NCBI GenBank assembly: GCA_020883125.1
Contig: JAHREW010000001.1
Location: 35,599-99,598, forward strand
DNA: 64,000 nt
Source: Microcoleus sp. CAWBG506
GTDB lineage: Bacteria; Cyanobacteriota; Cyanobacteriia; Cyanobacteriales; Microcoleaceae
Direction: 5' to 3'
In this document: piece by piece, positions 9,321-20,336 of the stretch
Position numbering within the stretch: position 1 is the stretch's first letter
Layout: every line of letters starts with the position of its first letter
The notes under the pieces: model-generated
Database searches by the model: none
Told to the model about the DNA's origin: nothing
The model's input: the letters and a program-made list of their open reading frames with translations, nothing else
Translations under genes and position numbers: made by a program

Positions 9321-9947
9321 ATGTCTATGATGACCGAAGCTCTTGAGCGAATCAGTATTTACTGTCATCTCAGCAAGCCAGATAGACGCAGAGAAGAAAT
9401 TGAAAGAGAACTCAGTTTTTTTCCACTTCAGCTATCTGATGAAGTATATGAATTTTATCAGTGGGCCGGCGCACCTGTAGGTATGACGTATGATGCCGAT
9501 GGTTCATACAGTAATCCTACATATTCCTGTGCGCTGGAGAGATTTTTAGGAAACGCCTGTGACTTAGTTCATTGGCTGTCTATTGAGGAGGCAGAAAGAT
9601 GTTATTCTTCATCTATTAATGATTCAAAGTATCTCCCATTTGTTTCCTATGAGAATGGCTGGCTAGCCATTGCTGGTTCGGAAACACAGGTTGCAAACTC
9701 ACCTGTGATACAAAGAGAATCAGAAGAAGATCGTGATTTTTTATGGTTTCCTAGTTTAACCAACATGATGTTAGCGATCGCCGAGTCTTTGGAAACAGTT
9801 GGAACTATATGGCCAGGAGTATTGGATTATCATGATGAAGATTATGCAACCAACAAATACCACCAAAGAATTCAACAACAAGAAATGCAAGTGTATGCAA
9901 TTGCTCAAAAGTACGGCTCCCCTAGAGGGATAATTATTACCAACTAA
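9321..9947 (+). CDS. SMI1/KNR4-like family protein (tentative)
   Basis: LPLQLSDEVYEFYQWAGAP-type N-terminus and overall size are consistent with SMI1/KNR4 proteins. Assigned by eye only. Confidence 0.45.
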   Translation: MSMMTEALERISIYCHLSKPDRRREEIERELSFFPLQLSDEVYEFYQWAGAPVGMTYDADGSYSNPTYSCALERFLGNACDLVHWLSIEEAERCYSSSINDSKYLPFVSYENGWLAIAGSETQVANSPVIQRESEEDRDFLWFPSLTNMMLAIAESLETVGTIWPGVLDYHDEDYATNKYHQRIQQQEMQVYAIAQKYGSPRGIIITN

Positions 9948-10167
9948 TTCTATTGATTCAACAGTCTTAAGATCGTTTCCCAGAAATCTTGAAAGAATCA
10001 TTAGTATTGGGCAAGATGCAGCGGAGGGTTTCTACGAACTCTGTTTGTCAGGTGCGTCGCTATTAGATTGTCTATTTTTCTGGGGAAGTTCAAGGTGGCG
10101 ACGCACCCTACAGCTCGATTTGGTTTGTTAATAACCAATAACAGTCAACAATTAACAGTTAACAGCC

Positions 10168-10251
10168 AACAAATAACAAATAACAAATAACAAATAACAA
10201 ATAACAAATAACAAATAACAAATAACAAATAACAAATAACAAATAACAAAT
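10168..10251. repeat. Heptanucleotide tandem repeat (AACAAAT)x12
   Basis: Twelve perfect consecutive AACAAAT units, read directly. Confidence 0.97.
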
Positions 10252-10264
10252 AACAACTAACCAA

Positions 10265-13200
10265 TTACTCAATTGACGATCGCAAATTCCTAGTTTCCAA
10301 CTCCCGTTCAAAAGTCACCCGCACCTTTTCCCACTCTACTTCCGCTTCAAACAGCCAATCGCTGGCTATTCCAACATCAAAAGTCTGGCTCCCTCCCGAC
10401 TCAACCGCCACACGGCTAATCGACTCCAACTCCTTACAAACTTCCGAAAAAGACACCGCTCCCAAATTACTGCTACTGGATTTGAGCGTGTGAGAAGCCA
10501 GCTTCAAACTGTCAGCATCGCCACTAAAAATAGCCTCTTTCATTGCTTCTAAATGTCGCGGTGCATCTAACAAATAGATATTAATTAAATCCGCCAAAAA
10601 ATTCGGATCGTCATCATCATCTAGCTCGCTGAGATTTTGTAAAATTTGAAAATCTATCGGCGAAACATTTTCTGTTTTAACAATAGAAGAACCAGTCCCA
10701 TAGCCACTTTCTAATTTGCGAGAGACACTGCCATTTTTGGACTCATTAACCGCAGTCACTCCATCCCGATTGAGAGGTTGACATTTACTCAGGGCGATCG
10801 CCAACTCTTCCCGACGGACAGGTTTAGTAATATAATCATCCATCCCCGCTGCCATACATTTTTCGCGATCGCCCTGCATCGCATTAGCAGTCATAGCAAT
10901 AATTCTCGGCTTTTGGTGAGCCGGAAATTCCCGACAGATATGGCGCGTCGCTTCCAATCCATCCATTTCCGGCATCTGCACATCCATGAGCACAACATCA
11001 TAAGATTGTCGCTTCAGAATCTCCAAAACCTGCAACCCATTAGCAGCAATATCAGCCCGATATCCTATCCTATCGAGCAAATGTGTCGCCACTTTTTGAT
11101 TTACCACATTATCCTCTGCCAGCAAAATCCGGATCGGAGCTCTCTTCGATCCATCCGGGGAGGAAATCGCCCCCTGTGTCAACACCACAGGAGTTGCCTG
11201 CACGCGCTGTTGTGCCTGGGAATTTTCAAAATACTGCAATCTTGAAGTCAAAGTCGCCACACTTGAAACATCCCTCCGGCCATTTCTGGCAGCAACATAA
11301 CCAAAAACTTGCATCAAAACATTATAAAACTGAGACTGTTTCAGAGGCTTAGTTAAAAAAGCAGCAAAATGCACTTCTGTAGTTTCCAATTTTTTCCAAA
11401 CTTCCGCCTTACTCAAATAAGTAAATAGCACCAAAGGCAGTGGACTTTTGTGATTACTTTGAATATTTATCCCATTCCTATCTAGGCCTTCACCGTCGGC
11501 AAAAAAATTGCGCATTTCAAATTTACGAATTTCCACAGCCAGGGCTACACCATCCATATCTGATAAATTCATTGCCAAAATAGCCAAATCTATCTCGGAA
11601 TTGTGTTGAATTATTTCCAACGCCTCAGCGGCAGAACTTGCCGTGACAGGTATCATACCCCACGACTCAGCCTGGGCAATCAAAACTTGCCGATTAATTT
11701 CATGATTTTCCACAATTAACAGACGCTTTCCTATGACAAAATCGGGCTTTTGTTCCTCCGCACTACCTTCGATCGCTTCTGCCATCAGTGTAAAATAAAA
11801 AATGGAACCCGTTCCCGATATCGACGGCTCTACAAATTCCGGAGGTGCTTGTCCCACCACACTTTTTCTCAACTCAGGCAGTGATGTTTGGAAATGACTA
11901 TTTGGTCTAGATACCTGACTAAAAACCCACATTTTACCAGACATCATATCGCTAAGACGCTGACTGATTGCCAGTCCCAAACCCGTGCCGCCGTATTGTC
12001 GAGTAGTTGAAGCATCGACTTGTGAAAAAGCTTTAAACAGCCGATCCATCCGGTCTGGTGGAATACCTATTCCCGTATCTTGGACAGCGAATTGAATTTC
12101 GTATTGTTTATTAACTGTTAAGTCTTCCTGGTTAATTACGAACTGTTCTTGTTCTAAATTATTTTCATCTAACGGCGAATTTCCCACAGCATTGGGCTGA
12201 ATTTCTCTAGCGGTACAACGTACCACTATTTCTCCTGATTCGGTAAATTTAACGGCATTTCCCAACAAATTCACTAATATTTGGCGCAGTCTAGTAACAT
12301 CACCTAAAATCTTTTTAGGAACTGAATAATCAATTAAGTAAGCTAACTCTAAGCCTTTTTCGGAAGCTTTCGGTGCTAGCAATTCTAGAGATTCTTCTAT
12401 ACAGTTTTGTAATTCAAAAGGATGTTTTTCTAAATCTAATTTACCAGATTCTATTTTGGAAAAATCGAGGATGTCGTTAATAATAGTCAGTAAAGCATCG
12501 CCACTACTGCGAATCGTTTCGACAAAATCCCGCTGTTCAGGAGTCAGCGCCATATCTAGCAGCAAACCAGTCATGCCAATTACTGCATTCATGGGAGTGC
12601 GGATTTCGTGACTCATGGTAGCTAAAAATTCGCTCTTGGCTTGGTTAGCAACTTCCGCTGCTTGTCGGGCTTGATCTAAAGCTTCATTTTGCTCTGCCAG
12701 TTGCTGCTGTCGCTCAACTTCTTTTTCTAAAAGCTTTGCTTGAGCTAAAGTAATGCCGACTTGAGCGGCAACATCTTCTAAAAGTTCTATTTCGTCTGGA
12801 TTCCATTGACGAGTTGCATCGCACTGGTGCAAAGTAATAATTCCGTTGGGTTTGTTTTGATAGGAAGTGCGAACTGCTAGCATAGATTTCAGTCCGATGC
12901 GGCGACACATGGGTACTGAGGATTCGAGCAAAGGATCGGCAAACACATCGGGAGATGCTAGGGCTACATCTTCGGAAAGGAGTTTTTCGGTATAGGGGTT
13001 GTAAGTTACCGAGAGTTCTAAATCTAAAGCTGATTCGTAGGCTGGTTCTAAGTATTCTGCGACGCAAGGAAGGTGGGCATAGGGCTCGACTAGATAGGTG
13101 TGAATTGTACAGCGATTGACACCAAATACGCGGCCGATTTGGGTGGCGGTTGTTTGGACAATTTCTTGGGTATCTAAGGTCGATCGCACTTTTTGAGTGA

Positions 13201-15751
13201 TTTGTTTGAGCAACAAAACTCGCTGGTATTGCCGCTGCAAAGTTAGCTCTCGTTCCTCGCGGGCAATTTCCGAGCCGATGTAATTCCCCATCAACTTTAA
13301 GATTTCTAAATTGAGGGGTTTTATAGGAGGTTTAGCGGTGCGGGATGTAAAGCTCAAGGTGCCAAAAACTCGACCGCCTACCATTACCCGCGTACCCATA
13401 AATGCCTCCAGCCGACGCACTGTGTAAGCCGGGTGGTGTCGCCACTGAGTAGTACCCGCCGATTCGATGGAAATGGGTTCTGGCGATCGCAACACCTCTC
13501 GTTCAAAAGTTCTACTTAAAGCAAAACCGTCTCCTTTGGCAAATCCGAAGGGAAAATCTTCTGGTAAATAAGTTGCCATCACTTCGTAGCGATCGCCCAA
13601 AACCCGTCCCAACAGCCCAATATCCATGCCAAACTGACTGCAACCCATTGCCAGCAGCCTCGCCGTGCGCTCATCAAAGGAGCCTTGAGAGCTCACCATT
13701 ACCTCGTAGAGCGCTCGAATTGCCCTTTCACTTTCCCGGAGTTCCTCAACCCCTTCGACACGGCGGCTGACATCATGCAAAGTACCCAAAATTCCAACAA
13801 TTTCACCTTCGGAATTCAGTCTCGCCTGGGCAAATATTTCCACTGAAATAAAGCCGGAACAACTTTTATTGTCTAACTCATCAAAACCGATAGGATACCT
13901 TTTCAAAAATTGCACTTCTCGCCGATGAAATTCTGACTTGCGCGCCACCAAAGAATCGAATAATTTGGCACACTGCTGTCGCTCATTGATGTGTATCCAA
14001 TCTAAAAAATGAGTTTGTAAACTTTCTGCCACTGAATAACCAGTCATGTCCGCCCAAGCACGGCTCAGGAATGTCCAAGCCCCTCGCACATCCATCTGAA
14101 AAATTACAGTTGCTTTCAGAGAGTCAAATATTTCTGATTGCTGCTGCTCGCTTTCGCGGAGTTTTACCTCTAACTCCTTCTTTTGAGTAATATCTGTATG
14201 AGTTCCCACCATCCGCAGTGGTTTTCCCTCAGCATTTCGCAAAAGCTGACCCCGGTTGAGCAGCCAAATAATGCTACCGTCTTTGGATTGCATCCGGTAT
14301 TCTGTTACAAACTCCGCTGTTTTTCCGGCTAGGTGATCTTCTACAACTGCTTTGACTAAATCCAGATCGTCGGGGTGAATTCGGTTCCACCATTCGGAAC
14401 TGCGGTGGTCGATTTCACTCTCAGAGTAACCCAGCATTTGTTTCCAGCGATCGGAATAAAAACACTCATCAGTTTCAATATTCCAATTCCAAATCCCTTG
14501 ATTGTTGATTTGAAGCGCCAGATTTGCGAGGTCGGAACTTTTTTGAGAGATTTGTTCAATTTCTTGGCGATGCACCGCCGCCATTTTTATTTGTGCAGAT
14601 ATTTTTTTATATTGGGTGCTGGTAGATTCTAGCTGGCGCTGCAAAGCGATTAAACCCGAATGGAGAGACTTTGAATCCAGGGCTTGCAATAGGATGGTTT
14701 TAGGATTAACAATACCGATCGGGTGACTATTTTCGTTGACAACTAATAAAGGCAGTTGGCAGTAGGTTTTTTGCAAAAGACCGATCGCTGTTTCCAGAGT
14801 TTGGTAAGGCCGTATCAGGGCTGGCGGGCTGCTGCAAACCGTTCCCGCTTTAGTTTGGTTAGAGTCTATTCCCAGTGCTTGCAGCAGCACAATATCGCGG
14901 GTACTGACCACCCCAATCAGCTTGTTGTTGGTAAATTTTGAATTCTGAGTCGTCCCCGTCGCATTTTGTTCAGCGGTTTCGGCGATCAATACATAGTTAA
15001 CATTGTTTCTGAACATCAGTTGCGCCAAGTAACGAACTGAAGCACTCGCCGGAGCGTGTATAATCCGGGAGGCAGCGATGCGAGGGATTTGATAAAGTTT
15101 AATTGAGTTAGCTGGCAACTCTAATTTCGGATGCAAACTTGGCGCTGGCGGAGGGGGTGCCAATACCGTTTGAGATGACGAAACGCTACTAACTGCTTTT
15201 TTTTTCGAGTTCCCAGCATCCTGTAACATTTCTAGCAAACTTTGAGTGCTAATGATACCGACAAGTTCGTCAACTTCGTTGACAATTGGCAAGTGGCCTA
15301 TTTGGTTTTTTTCCAGCAGACTTCCCAAGGCGAAAATGTCGGTAATTTGCGATTCTCTGGCTACAGTTACCGTTCTGATCATAATTTGTTCGATCGCAAA
15401 TCCTTTCAAAGAAGCGCCGATCGAATTTAGCTGTACAATATCTCGTTCTGTGATGATACCCAGCACTGGGCCATCAGCCGGATAGCTTGGTTTTGAGCTC
15501 TTGAGACTCCGCCCATTTAAATCTGAGTGTACCGGACGGGGTACGGTATCGTAAAAACCTAAATTTTTCCTTGCTGGTGCTGCTTTCGGGTCCGTCCAAG
15601 TTTCTCGTTGAAAATTCCCGTGCTGTTCTAGCACTAGCACGTAACTCGCCCCCGTGCGACTCATCAGTTCTATCGCCTCTTCTATGGGTGTCTGAGGCGT
15701 TACAATGAGGGGATTCCGGTTAATTACCTGATTGAGGGAGGGAATAAACAT
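10265..15751 (-). CDS. Hybrid sensor histidine kinase: 4 CBS - PAS - PAS - GAF - GAF - HisKA/HATPase - REC (degenerate) - REC - HPt
   Basis: CBS repeats ([14 protein letters not shown]), PAS, H-box [20 protein letters not shown] boxes, receiver [15 protein letters not shown], HPt [13 protein letters not shown]. Confidence 0.93.
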   Translation of the reverse strand: MFIPSLNQVINRNPLIVTPQTPIEEAIELMSRTGASYVLVLEQHGNFQRETWTDPKAAPARKNLGFYDTVPRPVHSDLNGRSLKSSKPSYPADGPVLGIITERDIVQLNSIGASLKGFAIEQIMIRTVTVARESQITDIFALGSLLEKNQIGHLPIVNEVDELVGIISTQSLLEMLQDAGNSKKKAVSSVSSSQTVLAPPPPAPSLHPKLELPANSIKLYQIPRIAASRIIHAPASASVRYLAQLMFRNNVNYVLIAETAEQNATGTTQNSKFTNNKLIGVVSTRDIVLLQALGIDSNQTKAGTVCSSPPALIRPYQTLETAIGLLQKTYCQLPLLVVNENSHPIGIVNPKTILLQALDSKSLHSGLIALQRQLESTSTQYKKISAQIKMAAVHRQEIEQISQKSSDLANLALQINNQGIWNWNIETDECFYSDRWKQMLGYSESEIDHRSSEWWNRIHPDDLDLVKAVVEDHLAGKTAEFVTEYRMQSKDGSIIWLLNRGQLLRNAEGKPLRMVGTHTDITQKKELEVKLRESEQQQSEIFDSLKATVIFQMDVRGAWTFLSRAWADMTGYSVAESLQTHFLDWIHINERQQCAKLFDSLVARKSEFHRREVQFLKRYPIGFDELDNKSCSGFISVEIFAQARLNSEGEIVGILGTLHDVSRRVEGVEELRESERAIRALYEVMVSSQGSFDERTARLLAMGCSQFGMDIGLLGRVLGDRYEVMATYLPEDFPFGFAKGDGFALSRTFEREVLRSPEPISIESAGTTQWRHHPAYTVRRLEAFMGTRVMVGGRVFGTLSFTSRTAKPPIKPLNLEILKLMGNYIGSEIAREERELTLQRQYQRVLLLKQITQKVRSTLDTQEIVQTTATQIGRVFGVNRCTIHTYLVEPYAHLPCVAEYLEPAYESALDLELSVTYNPYTEKLLSEDVALASPDVFADPLLESSVPMCRRIGLKSMLAVRTSYQNKPNGIITLHQCDATRQWNPDEIELLEDVAAQVGITLAQAKLLEKEVERQQQLAEQNEALDQARQAAEVANQAKSEFLATMSHEIRTPMNAVIGMTGLLLDMALTPEQRDFVETIRSSGDALLTIINDILDFSKIESGKLDLEKHPFELQNCIEESLELLAPKASEKGLELAYLIDYSVPKKILGDVTRLRQILVNLLGNAVKFTESGEIVVRCTAREIQPNAVGNSPLDENNLEQEQFVINQEDLTVNKQYEIQFAVQDTGIGIPPDRMDRLFKAFSQVDASTTRQYGGTGLGLAISQRLSDMMSGKMWVFSQVSRPNSHFQTSLPELRKSVVGQAPPEFVEPSISGTGSIFYFTLMAEAIEGSAEEQKPDFVIGKRLLIVENHEINRQVLIAQAESWGMIPVTASSAAEALEIIQHNSEIDLAILAMNLSDMDGVALAVEIRKFEMRNFFADGEGLDRNGINIQSNHKSPLPLVLFTYLSKAEVWKKLETTEVHFAAFLTKPLKQSQFYNVLMQVFGYVAARNGRRDVSSVATLTSRLQYFENSQAQQRVQATPVVLTQGAISSPDGSKRAPIRILLAEDNVVNQKVATHLLDRIGYRADIAANGLQVLEILKRQSYDVVLMDVQMPEMDGLEATRHICREFPAHQKPRIIAMTANAMQGDREKCMAAGMDDYITKPVRREELAIALSKCQPLNRDGVTAVNESKNGSVSRKLESGYGTGSSIVKTENVSPIDFQILQNLSELDDDDDPNFLADLINIYLLDAPRHLEAMKEAIFSGDADSLKLASHTLKSSSSNLGAVSFSEVCKELESISRVAVESGGSQTFDVGIASDWLFEAEVEWEKVRVTFERELETRNLRSSIE

Positions 15752-16241
15752 CAGGGGGCATAGGAGTGATATTGGTTAGAAAACCGCGACATCGTAAAGG
15801 TTCAGATATTTGGCCGCCGCCAATAGATGCTGACGGCTCTGGTAGTCGGGGTAATTGTCAGGATTTTGGCATCATAAACTTATGCGGTAACACTAGACCC
15901 AAAATCTCCGATTTTTTTGATTATAAGCGACACTACCAATTGTCTTAACTTTAATCTTCCTTTTGACTCTATCAAAGATTATACTAGAGGACTGTACTTT
16001 CCTGGTTAACTCTCTCACCTTTTTGTGGACCATACCGTAATTGCTTTCACCTAGGGAAGGGAACTCCCTGGAGTTGTGTCAGAGGTCTGAGACCTCAACA
16101 CTCAGAATTAACCAGGGATGGTCTGGCGATCGCCACCGGACGCATTTAAGTATTTGTACCGTAAAATAAGTATCACCAAGTAAGGTGGAGTAAAGCAATA
16201 ACAGAAGTAATACCACTATTTTTAATTTTTAAATAAATCGC

Positions 16242-16286
16242 ATAAATTTTTATCATTTTTTTCATAAAAAAATGATAAAAATTTAT
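16242..16286. repeat. Perfect 21-bp inverted repeat with 3-nt loop
   Basis: ATAAATTTTTATCATTTTTTT-CAT-AAAAAAATGATAAAAATTTAT. Confidence 0.95.
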
Positions 16287-16334
16287 AGCCAAGTCTGAAT
16301 TAGCGCTGTATTTATTAAGTTGACATGAGTTATA

Positions 16335-16363
16335 TTTCCTCAAGTTAAACAAGCTTGAGGAAA
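16335..16363. repeat. Inverted repeat TTTCCTCAAG / CTTGAGGAAA
   Basis: 10-bp perfect stem with a 9-nt loop. Confidence 0.9.
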
Positions 16364-16486
16364 GGTTATTTACGAAATTTACACTAAAATTTATGACCAA
16401 ATCCCCATAGCTATACAGCCTCGTGCGATCGCAGCAAAATTTAGGTACGCTATCCTGTAATTGTACCTATCTAAACCATTGATACC

Positions 16487-16981
16487 ATGTCTGTCGATCG
16501 CCTGCAAAAAATTGTTGATAGCTTGACAGTTCGTCTCAAGCGCGATGTATTAGTTGAAAAATCCCTATACGAAATTCGAGAAGTCTTACAAAGCGATCGC
16601 GCCATACTCTACTATTTTTACAGACAGTGGCATGGTCAAGTTACCTGCGAGATGTTAAGTGCGATCGAACTGTCAATTTTAGGTTCCACCGGGCCTAGTG
16701 ACTGTTTTAACGGCGAATATGCTACTTTGTACCAAGGGGGTAGAGTCAGAGCAATTACAGATATTGAACTAGAACCAATTCACGAATGTCACCGAGATTT
16801 TCTGCGTAGCCTGAAGGTTCGCGCTAATTTAGCAGTCCCAATTTTAACTGCGAAGGGGCTTTGGGGACTGTTAATTGCTCATCAGTGCACCGGGCCACGC
16901 ATTTGGTCGCGATCGGATATTGAATTCATGCAGACACAAGCACAAAATATAGCCATGTCTCCCACAGTTCAAAATAGCTAA
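16487..16981 (+). CDS. Stand-alone GAF-domain protein, cyanobacteriochrome-like
   Basis: SDRAILYYFY...GPSDCFNGEYATLYQGGRVRAITDIELEPIHECHRDFLRSLKVRANLAVPILTAKGLWGLLIAHQC is a phytochrome/CBCR-type GAF with Cys-His at the canonical bilin position. Confidence 0.82.
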   Translation: MSVDRLQKIVDSLTVRLKRDVLVEKSLYEIREVLQSDRAILYYFYRQWHGQVTCEMLSAIELSILGSTGPSDCFNGEYATLYQGGRVRAITDIELEPIHECHRDFLRSLKVRANLAVPILTAKGLWGLLIAHQCTGPRIWSRSDIEFMQTQAQNIAMSPTVQNS

Positions 16982-17260
16982 ACATCACACCAATCACCCC
17001 TAATTCTTCAATCTCCATGGGCTGCTGAATCGTGATGCGCTCTTTGATAGCGAGCGCAAGTTTAGATTATGTTTGGGTGATGATAAGTAGAAGGAAGAAG
17101 ATCGATGTGAAGAAGGAAGAAGATCGATGTGAAGAAGACTTATGCAGTCAGCTTTTCGGTCATCCGTATTTTACGTTTAATTAAGTGGATTTTACTTAGT
17201 TGAGCGATCGCCCATACACAAAAGATGCGCGATCGCCTCCGTGGTCACCATTACCCAATC

Positions 17261-18712
17261 TCAACTAGACTGCGAAATCAAATCCGAATCCTTTTTTTCC
17301 TTCGATCGATCTACTGAAAAATCTTCATAGTACGAGCGTTCAGTATTCACATCCCACAAATCGTGCTTTTCCCCCAAAATATTTCTCACAGCCAATATCC
17401 CCGTTAGCATAGAATGGTCTTGATTATTGTATCGGTGCATACCATTACGCCCGATCGTCTGCAAATTCTCAATTCCCTTCAAAAAACATTCCAGAACCTG
17501 CAAGTGTCCCCGATATTCGCCATCATAAACTGGATAAGCTTTGAGTTGCCGTATCACAACTCCATCCTCAACATCCGCAGATTTTGCTAAACCCAAACCA
17601 ACCAACTCGCGACTTGCCAATTCCACAAGTTCCGCATCCGACATTTCCCAAATCTCGTCACCTACACTACAGAAATATTCCATTCCCAAACAACTTTTGC
17701 TAGCGTCTGGAACTAAAGCAGCACTCCAATTCTTGAAATTTTGAATTCGTCCCACCTTAACTTCGGGAGAGTGAATATAAATCCAGTTGTCGGGAAACAA
17801 ATCTGGGCGATCGACAATCAGCGATACAATCAAAAAATCTCGATATTTGAGCGATCGCGCCGCGTGCAAAACCTCTGGTGGCGGTGGCGGATCCATTCTT
17901 GCTACCAGCGCCGATATCGGCATACTCGTCACAAAATTATCCGCCGAAAATTGCACTAATTCGCCATTATGTTCAGCAGTAATACTTTTAATTTTATTTC
18001 CTTCACGCTCCAAGCTAACTACTTTAGTATCGAGGTAAACTTTCCCCTCTTTACTTTCCACAGCTTCCGCGAACTTTTCCCACATCATCCCCGGCCCCAA
18101 AGCCGGATAATCAAACTCTTTAATTAAAGTTTTAGTATCATTGCTACCAAACAAAGCATTAACAATTGCTGTCTTCAATGACAATCCTTTAATTCGCTGT
18201 GCAGCCCAATCTGCTTGAATTTCCGAACAGGGAATGCCCCAAACTTTTTCAGTGTAAGTTTTGAAAAATGTTTTGTATAGTCGTTCCCCAAAACGATTAA
18301 TCACCCACTGTTCAAAAGTTTTTTCTTCAGGAAGTGGCTGAATTCTCACTTTCAGATAGCTCAACAAAATTAGCATACTTTCAAATATGCCCAAATTAAA
18401 TAGAGTATTGAAGGCACTTATCGGATAATCAAAAAAACGACCTCGATAATAAATTCTGGACAATCGTGGCACTTTGATAAAATCATTACCCAGCACCTCT
18501 TGCCACAACTGCTGCACAGCAGCAACTTTAGTATAAAAACGGTGGCCACCAATGTCGAAACGATAGCCCTTGTAAGTTTCGGTGCGAGCTATTCCCCCAA
18601 CTTTATCACCTTTTTCTAATACCACAGGGATGATACCTTGCTTGACTAGCTCGTAGGCTGCGGTCAAACCGGCAGGTCCAGCACCGACGATCGCAACAGG
18701 ATAATGTTTCAC
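17261..18712 (-). CDS. NAD(P)/FAD-dependent oxidoreductase, UDP-galactopyranose-mutase/protoporphyrinogen-oxidase-like
   Basis: N-terminal Rossmann motif VAIVGAGPAGLTAAYEL...LEKGDKVGG, and GGHRFYTK, FGERLYKTFFKTYTEKVWG. Confidence 0.85.
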   Translation of the reverse strand: MKHYPVAIVGAGPAGLTAAYELVKQGIIPVVLEKGDKVGGIARTETYKGYRFDIGGHRFYTKVAAVQQLWQEVLGNDFIKVPRLSRIYYRGRFFDYPISAFNTLFNLGIFESMLILLSYLKVRIQPLPEEKTFEQWVINRFGERLYKTFFKTYTEKVWGIPCSEIQADWAAQRIKGLSLKTAIVNALFGSNDTKTLIKEFDYPALGPGMMWEKFAEAVESKEGKVYLDTKVVSLEREGNKIKSITAEHNGELVQFSADNFVTSMPISALVARMDPPPPPEVLHAARSLKYRDFLIVSLIVDRPDLFPDNWIYIHSPEVKVGRIQNFKNWSAALVPDASKSCLGMEYFCSVGDEIWEMSDAELVELASRELVGLGLAKSADVEDGVVIRQLKAYPVYDGEYRGHLQVLECFLKGIENLQTIGRNGMHRYNNQDHSMLTGILAVRNILGEKHDLWDVNTERSYYEDFSVDRSKEKKDSDLISQSS

Positions 18713-18829
18713 ACTTGCCTACCTCTAGTTTTTTATATGACTATCTAATGCTGTTATAACTTGTGAACTTAGTAGATGCACCCGTGAATACCCTGAGACA
18801 TTATCGATCGATTGAAACATTTACCTTCT

Positions 18830-19882
18830 TCAGTTGGTCTTGAGCGGTTGAGCAGATACTGGCAAGCTAACCTTGACAGTCAAGGGCTTTTTTTGGGACA
18901 ACACATGGCGAGCAGTGCCGATCGCAAAGCCTAGTCCGCTGTAAAAGTAGTAAAGCCAGTGCCAAGGAATTGTTTTGAGCGCGAACATCATACCATGTTT
19001 CCGCCAAAAAAAGCCGTAAAGCGGAGCATTAATTACTACCAGCGGTACAGCCAGCAAGCTAGCCAATATCAGACAGCCGATCGACCACCAAGTACCCAAA
19101 AATGAGAGTAACATGGCATAAGTTAAAACTATGCTGAGGCGGCTCGAAACTTGCAAGTTGAGGTCATTGTTCAATTTGCGATCGCGCCAAATCAACTCAG
19201 TCCAAGGCAATGCTCGGTAGAAAAAATCAGCTCTCAGTAACGAAATCGGTTCCCACCGTTTTAAGTGTTTCACCTGTAATGTTTTACACAACCTAATTCT
19301 GTAACCTGCTTGTTTCAAACGGTAGCCTAGTTCAATATCTTCGATCGAAGGTCGGCGATAACTTTCATTAAAGCCACCCATCTGCAAAAAAATTTCCCGG
19401 CGGATCAATCCACAAGCACCCCAAAAAGTCGAAGCTTCTTCATTACCTGTTTGGTGGACGTAGTGGTGCATCAGATTTCTATATTGCGACAAAAAACCTG
19501 GATCTCCAGGAGCATCGTCGTAAGAACCAATTGCCGCAGCTAAATAAGGGTTATTTTTGAATACCGAAATTGCGTAGCCTATAGCTTCTGGACAAACAGC
19601 CACATCAGCATCCACGAAAAACAGAATATCTCCCTTCGCAGCCTGAGCGCCCAAATTCCTGGCCCGCGCCGGCCCCCCGGATTCTGGAATTCTGATTAAT
19701 TTAGCACCAAATTCCTTTGCCAAACGCCAGGAACCATCGCTGTCCCCATCTGCTACTACAATAATCTCCATCGGTCTCGGTACAGCTCGATCCAGTTTTG
19801 ACAAACAGGTGCGGAAGTAAGCCCCGCCGTTGTGGACTGGGATAATCACGGATACAGTTGGTTCAGGAGTATAAATCATCAC
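18830..19882 (-). CDS. Glycosyltransferase family 2 membrane protein
   Basis: VSVIIPVHNGGAYFRTCLSKL, ARNLGAQAAKGDILFFVDADV, plus C-terminal hydrophobic segments. Confidence 0.88.
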   Translation of the reverse strand: MMIYTPEPTVSVIIPVHNGGAYFRTCLSKLDRAVPRPMEIIVVADGDSDGSWRLAKEFGAKLIRIPESGGPARARNLGAQAAKGDILFFVDADVAVCPEAIGYAISVFKNNPYLAAAIGSYDDAPGDPGFLSQYRNLMHHYVHQTGNEEASTFWGACGLIRREIFLQMGGFNESYRRPSIEDIELGYRLKQAGYRIRLCKTLQVKHLKRWEPISLLRADFFYRALPWTELIWRDRKLNNDLNLQVSSRLSIVLTYAMLLSFLGTWWSIGCLILASLLAVPLVVINAPLYGFFWRKHGMMFALKTIPWHWLYYFYSGLGFAIGTARHVLSQKKPLTVKVSLPVSAQPLKTN

Positions 19883-20336
19883 CTAATTTCTTTAATTTTC
19901 CTAGCACAAACTTCGGTTAATTTTACAGATGCTACTTTACACAGGATAAAGACAGCTCTACTTTTTACTCAACAACCCGACCTTTGTTTCTCTTCAACGG
20001 CATTTTTTTCTGGGGCCTGTCGCTGCTTTTTCCCCAATTGCTACCCGTATTTTACGCCGGATTTGGCGCACACTGGTAGTATAAAAGCAACAGCTTTACA
20101 AAATCTTTAAAAATACCATGATTTGTGTAAACCTGATAACAAGCACGCTCCATCCTCTTCTGTGACTCTGTTGACAGACACCAAATTGCGAGGGCGAACT
20201 CCATTAAACGTATAAAAAAGCACATATACCAGAGATGCTTTTTGACAGTGTACGATCGACCTTTAGTCGTTTCCTAACATACCATTAGCTCAGCCTTTTT
20301 ACTCCACAATTTTACCAAAACCAGTTTAGACCATAT

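Noticed and set aside
10168-10251. Possible CRISPR or iteron array
   Set aside because: Pure 7-bp microsatellite-type repeat without spacers. No replication initiator nearby.
10778-11245. 155-aa plus-strand ORF within the big kinase
   Set aside because: Antisense to a well-supported kinase coding sequence. No recognisable domain.
12714-13067. 117-aa Arg/Ser-rich minus-strand ORF
   Set aside because: Same strand but wrong frame inside the 10265-15751 kinase; low-complexity composition.
16173-16400. 75-aa minus-strand ORF
   Set aside because: Runs through the perfect palindrome and hairpin region; Lys/Asn-rich translation of AT-rich DNA.
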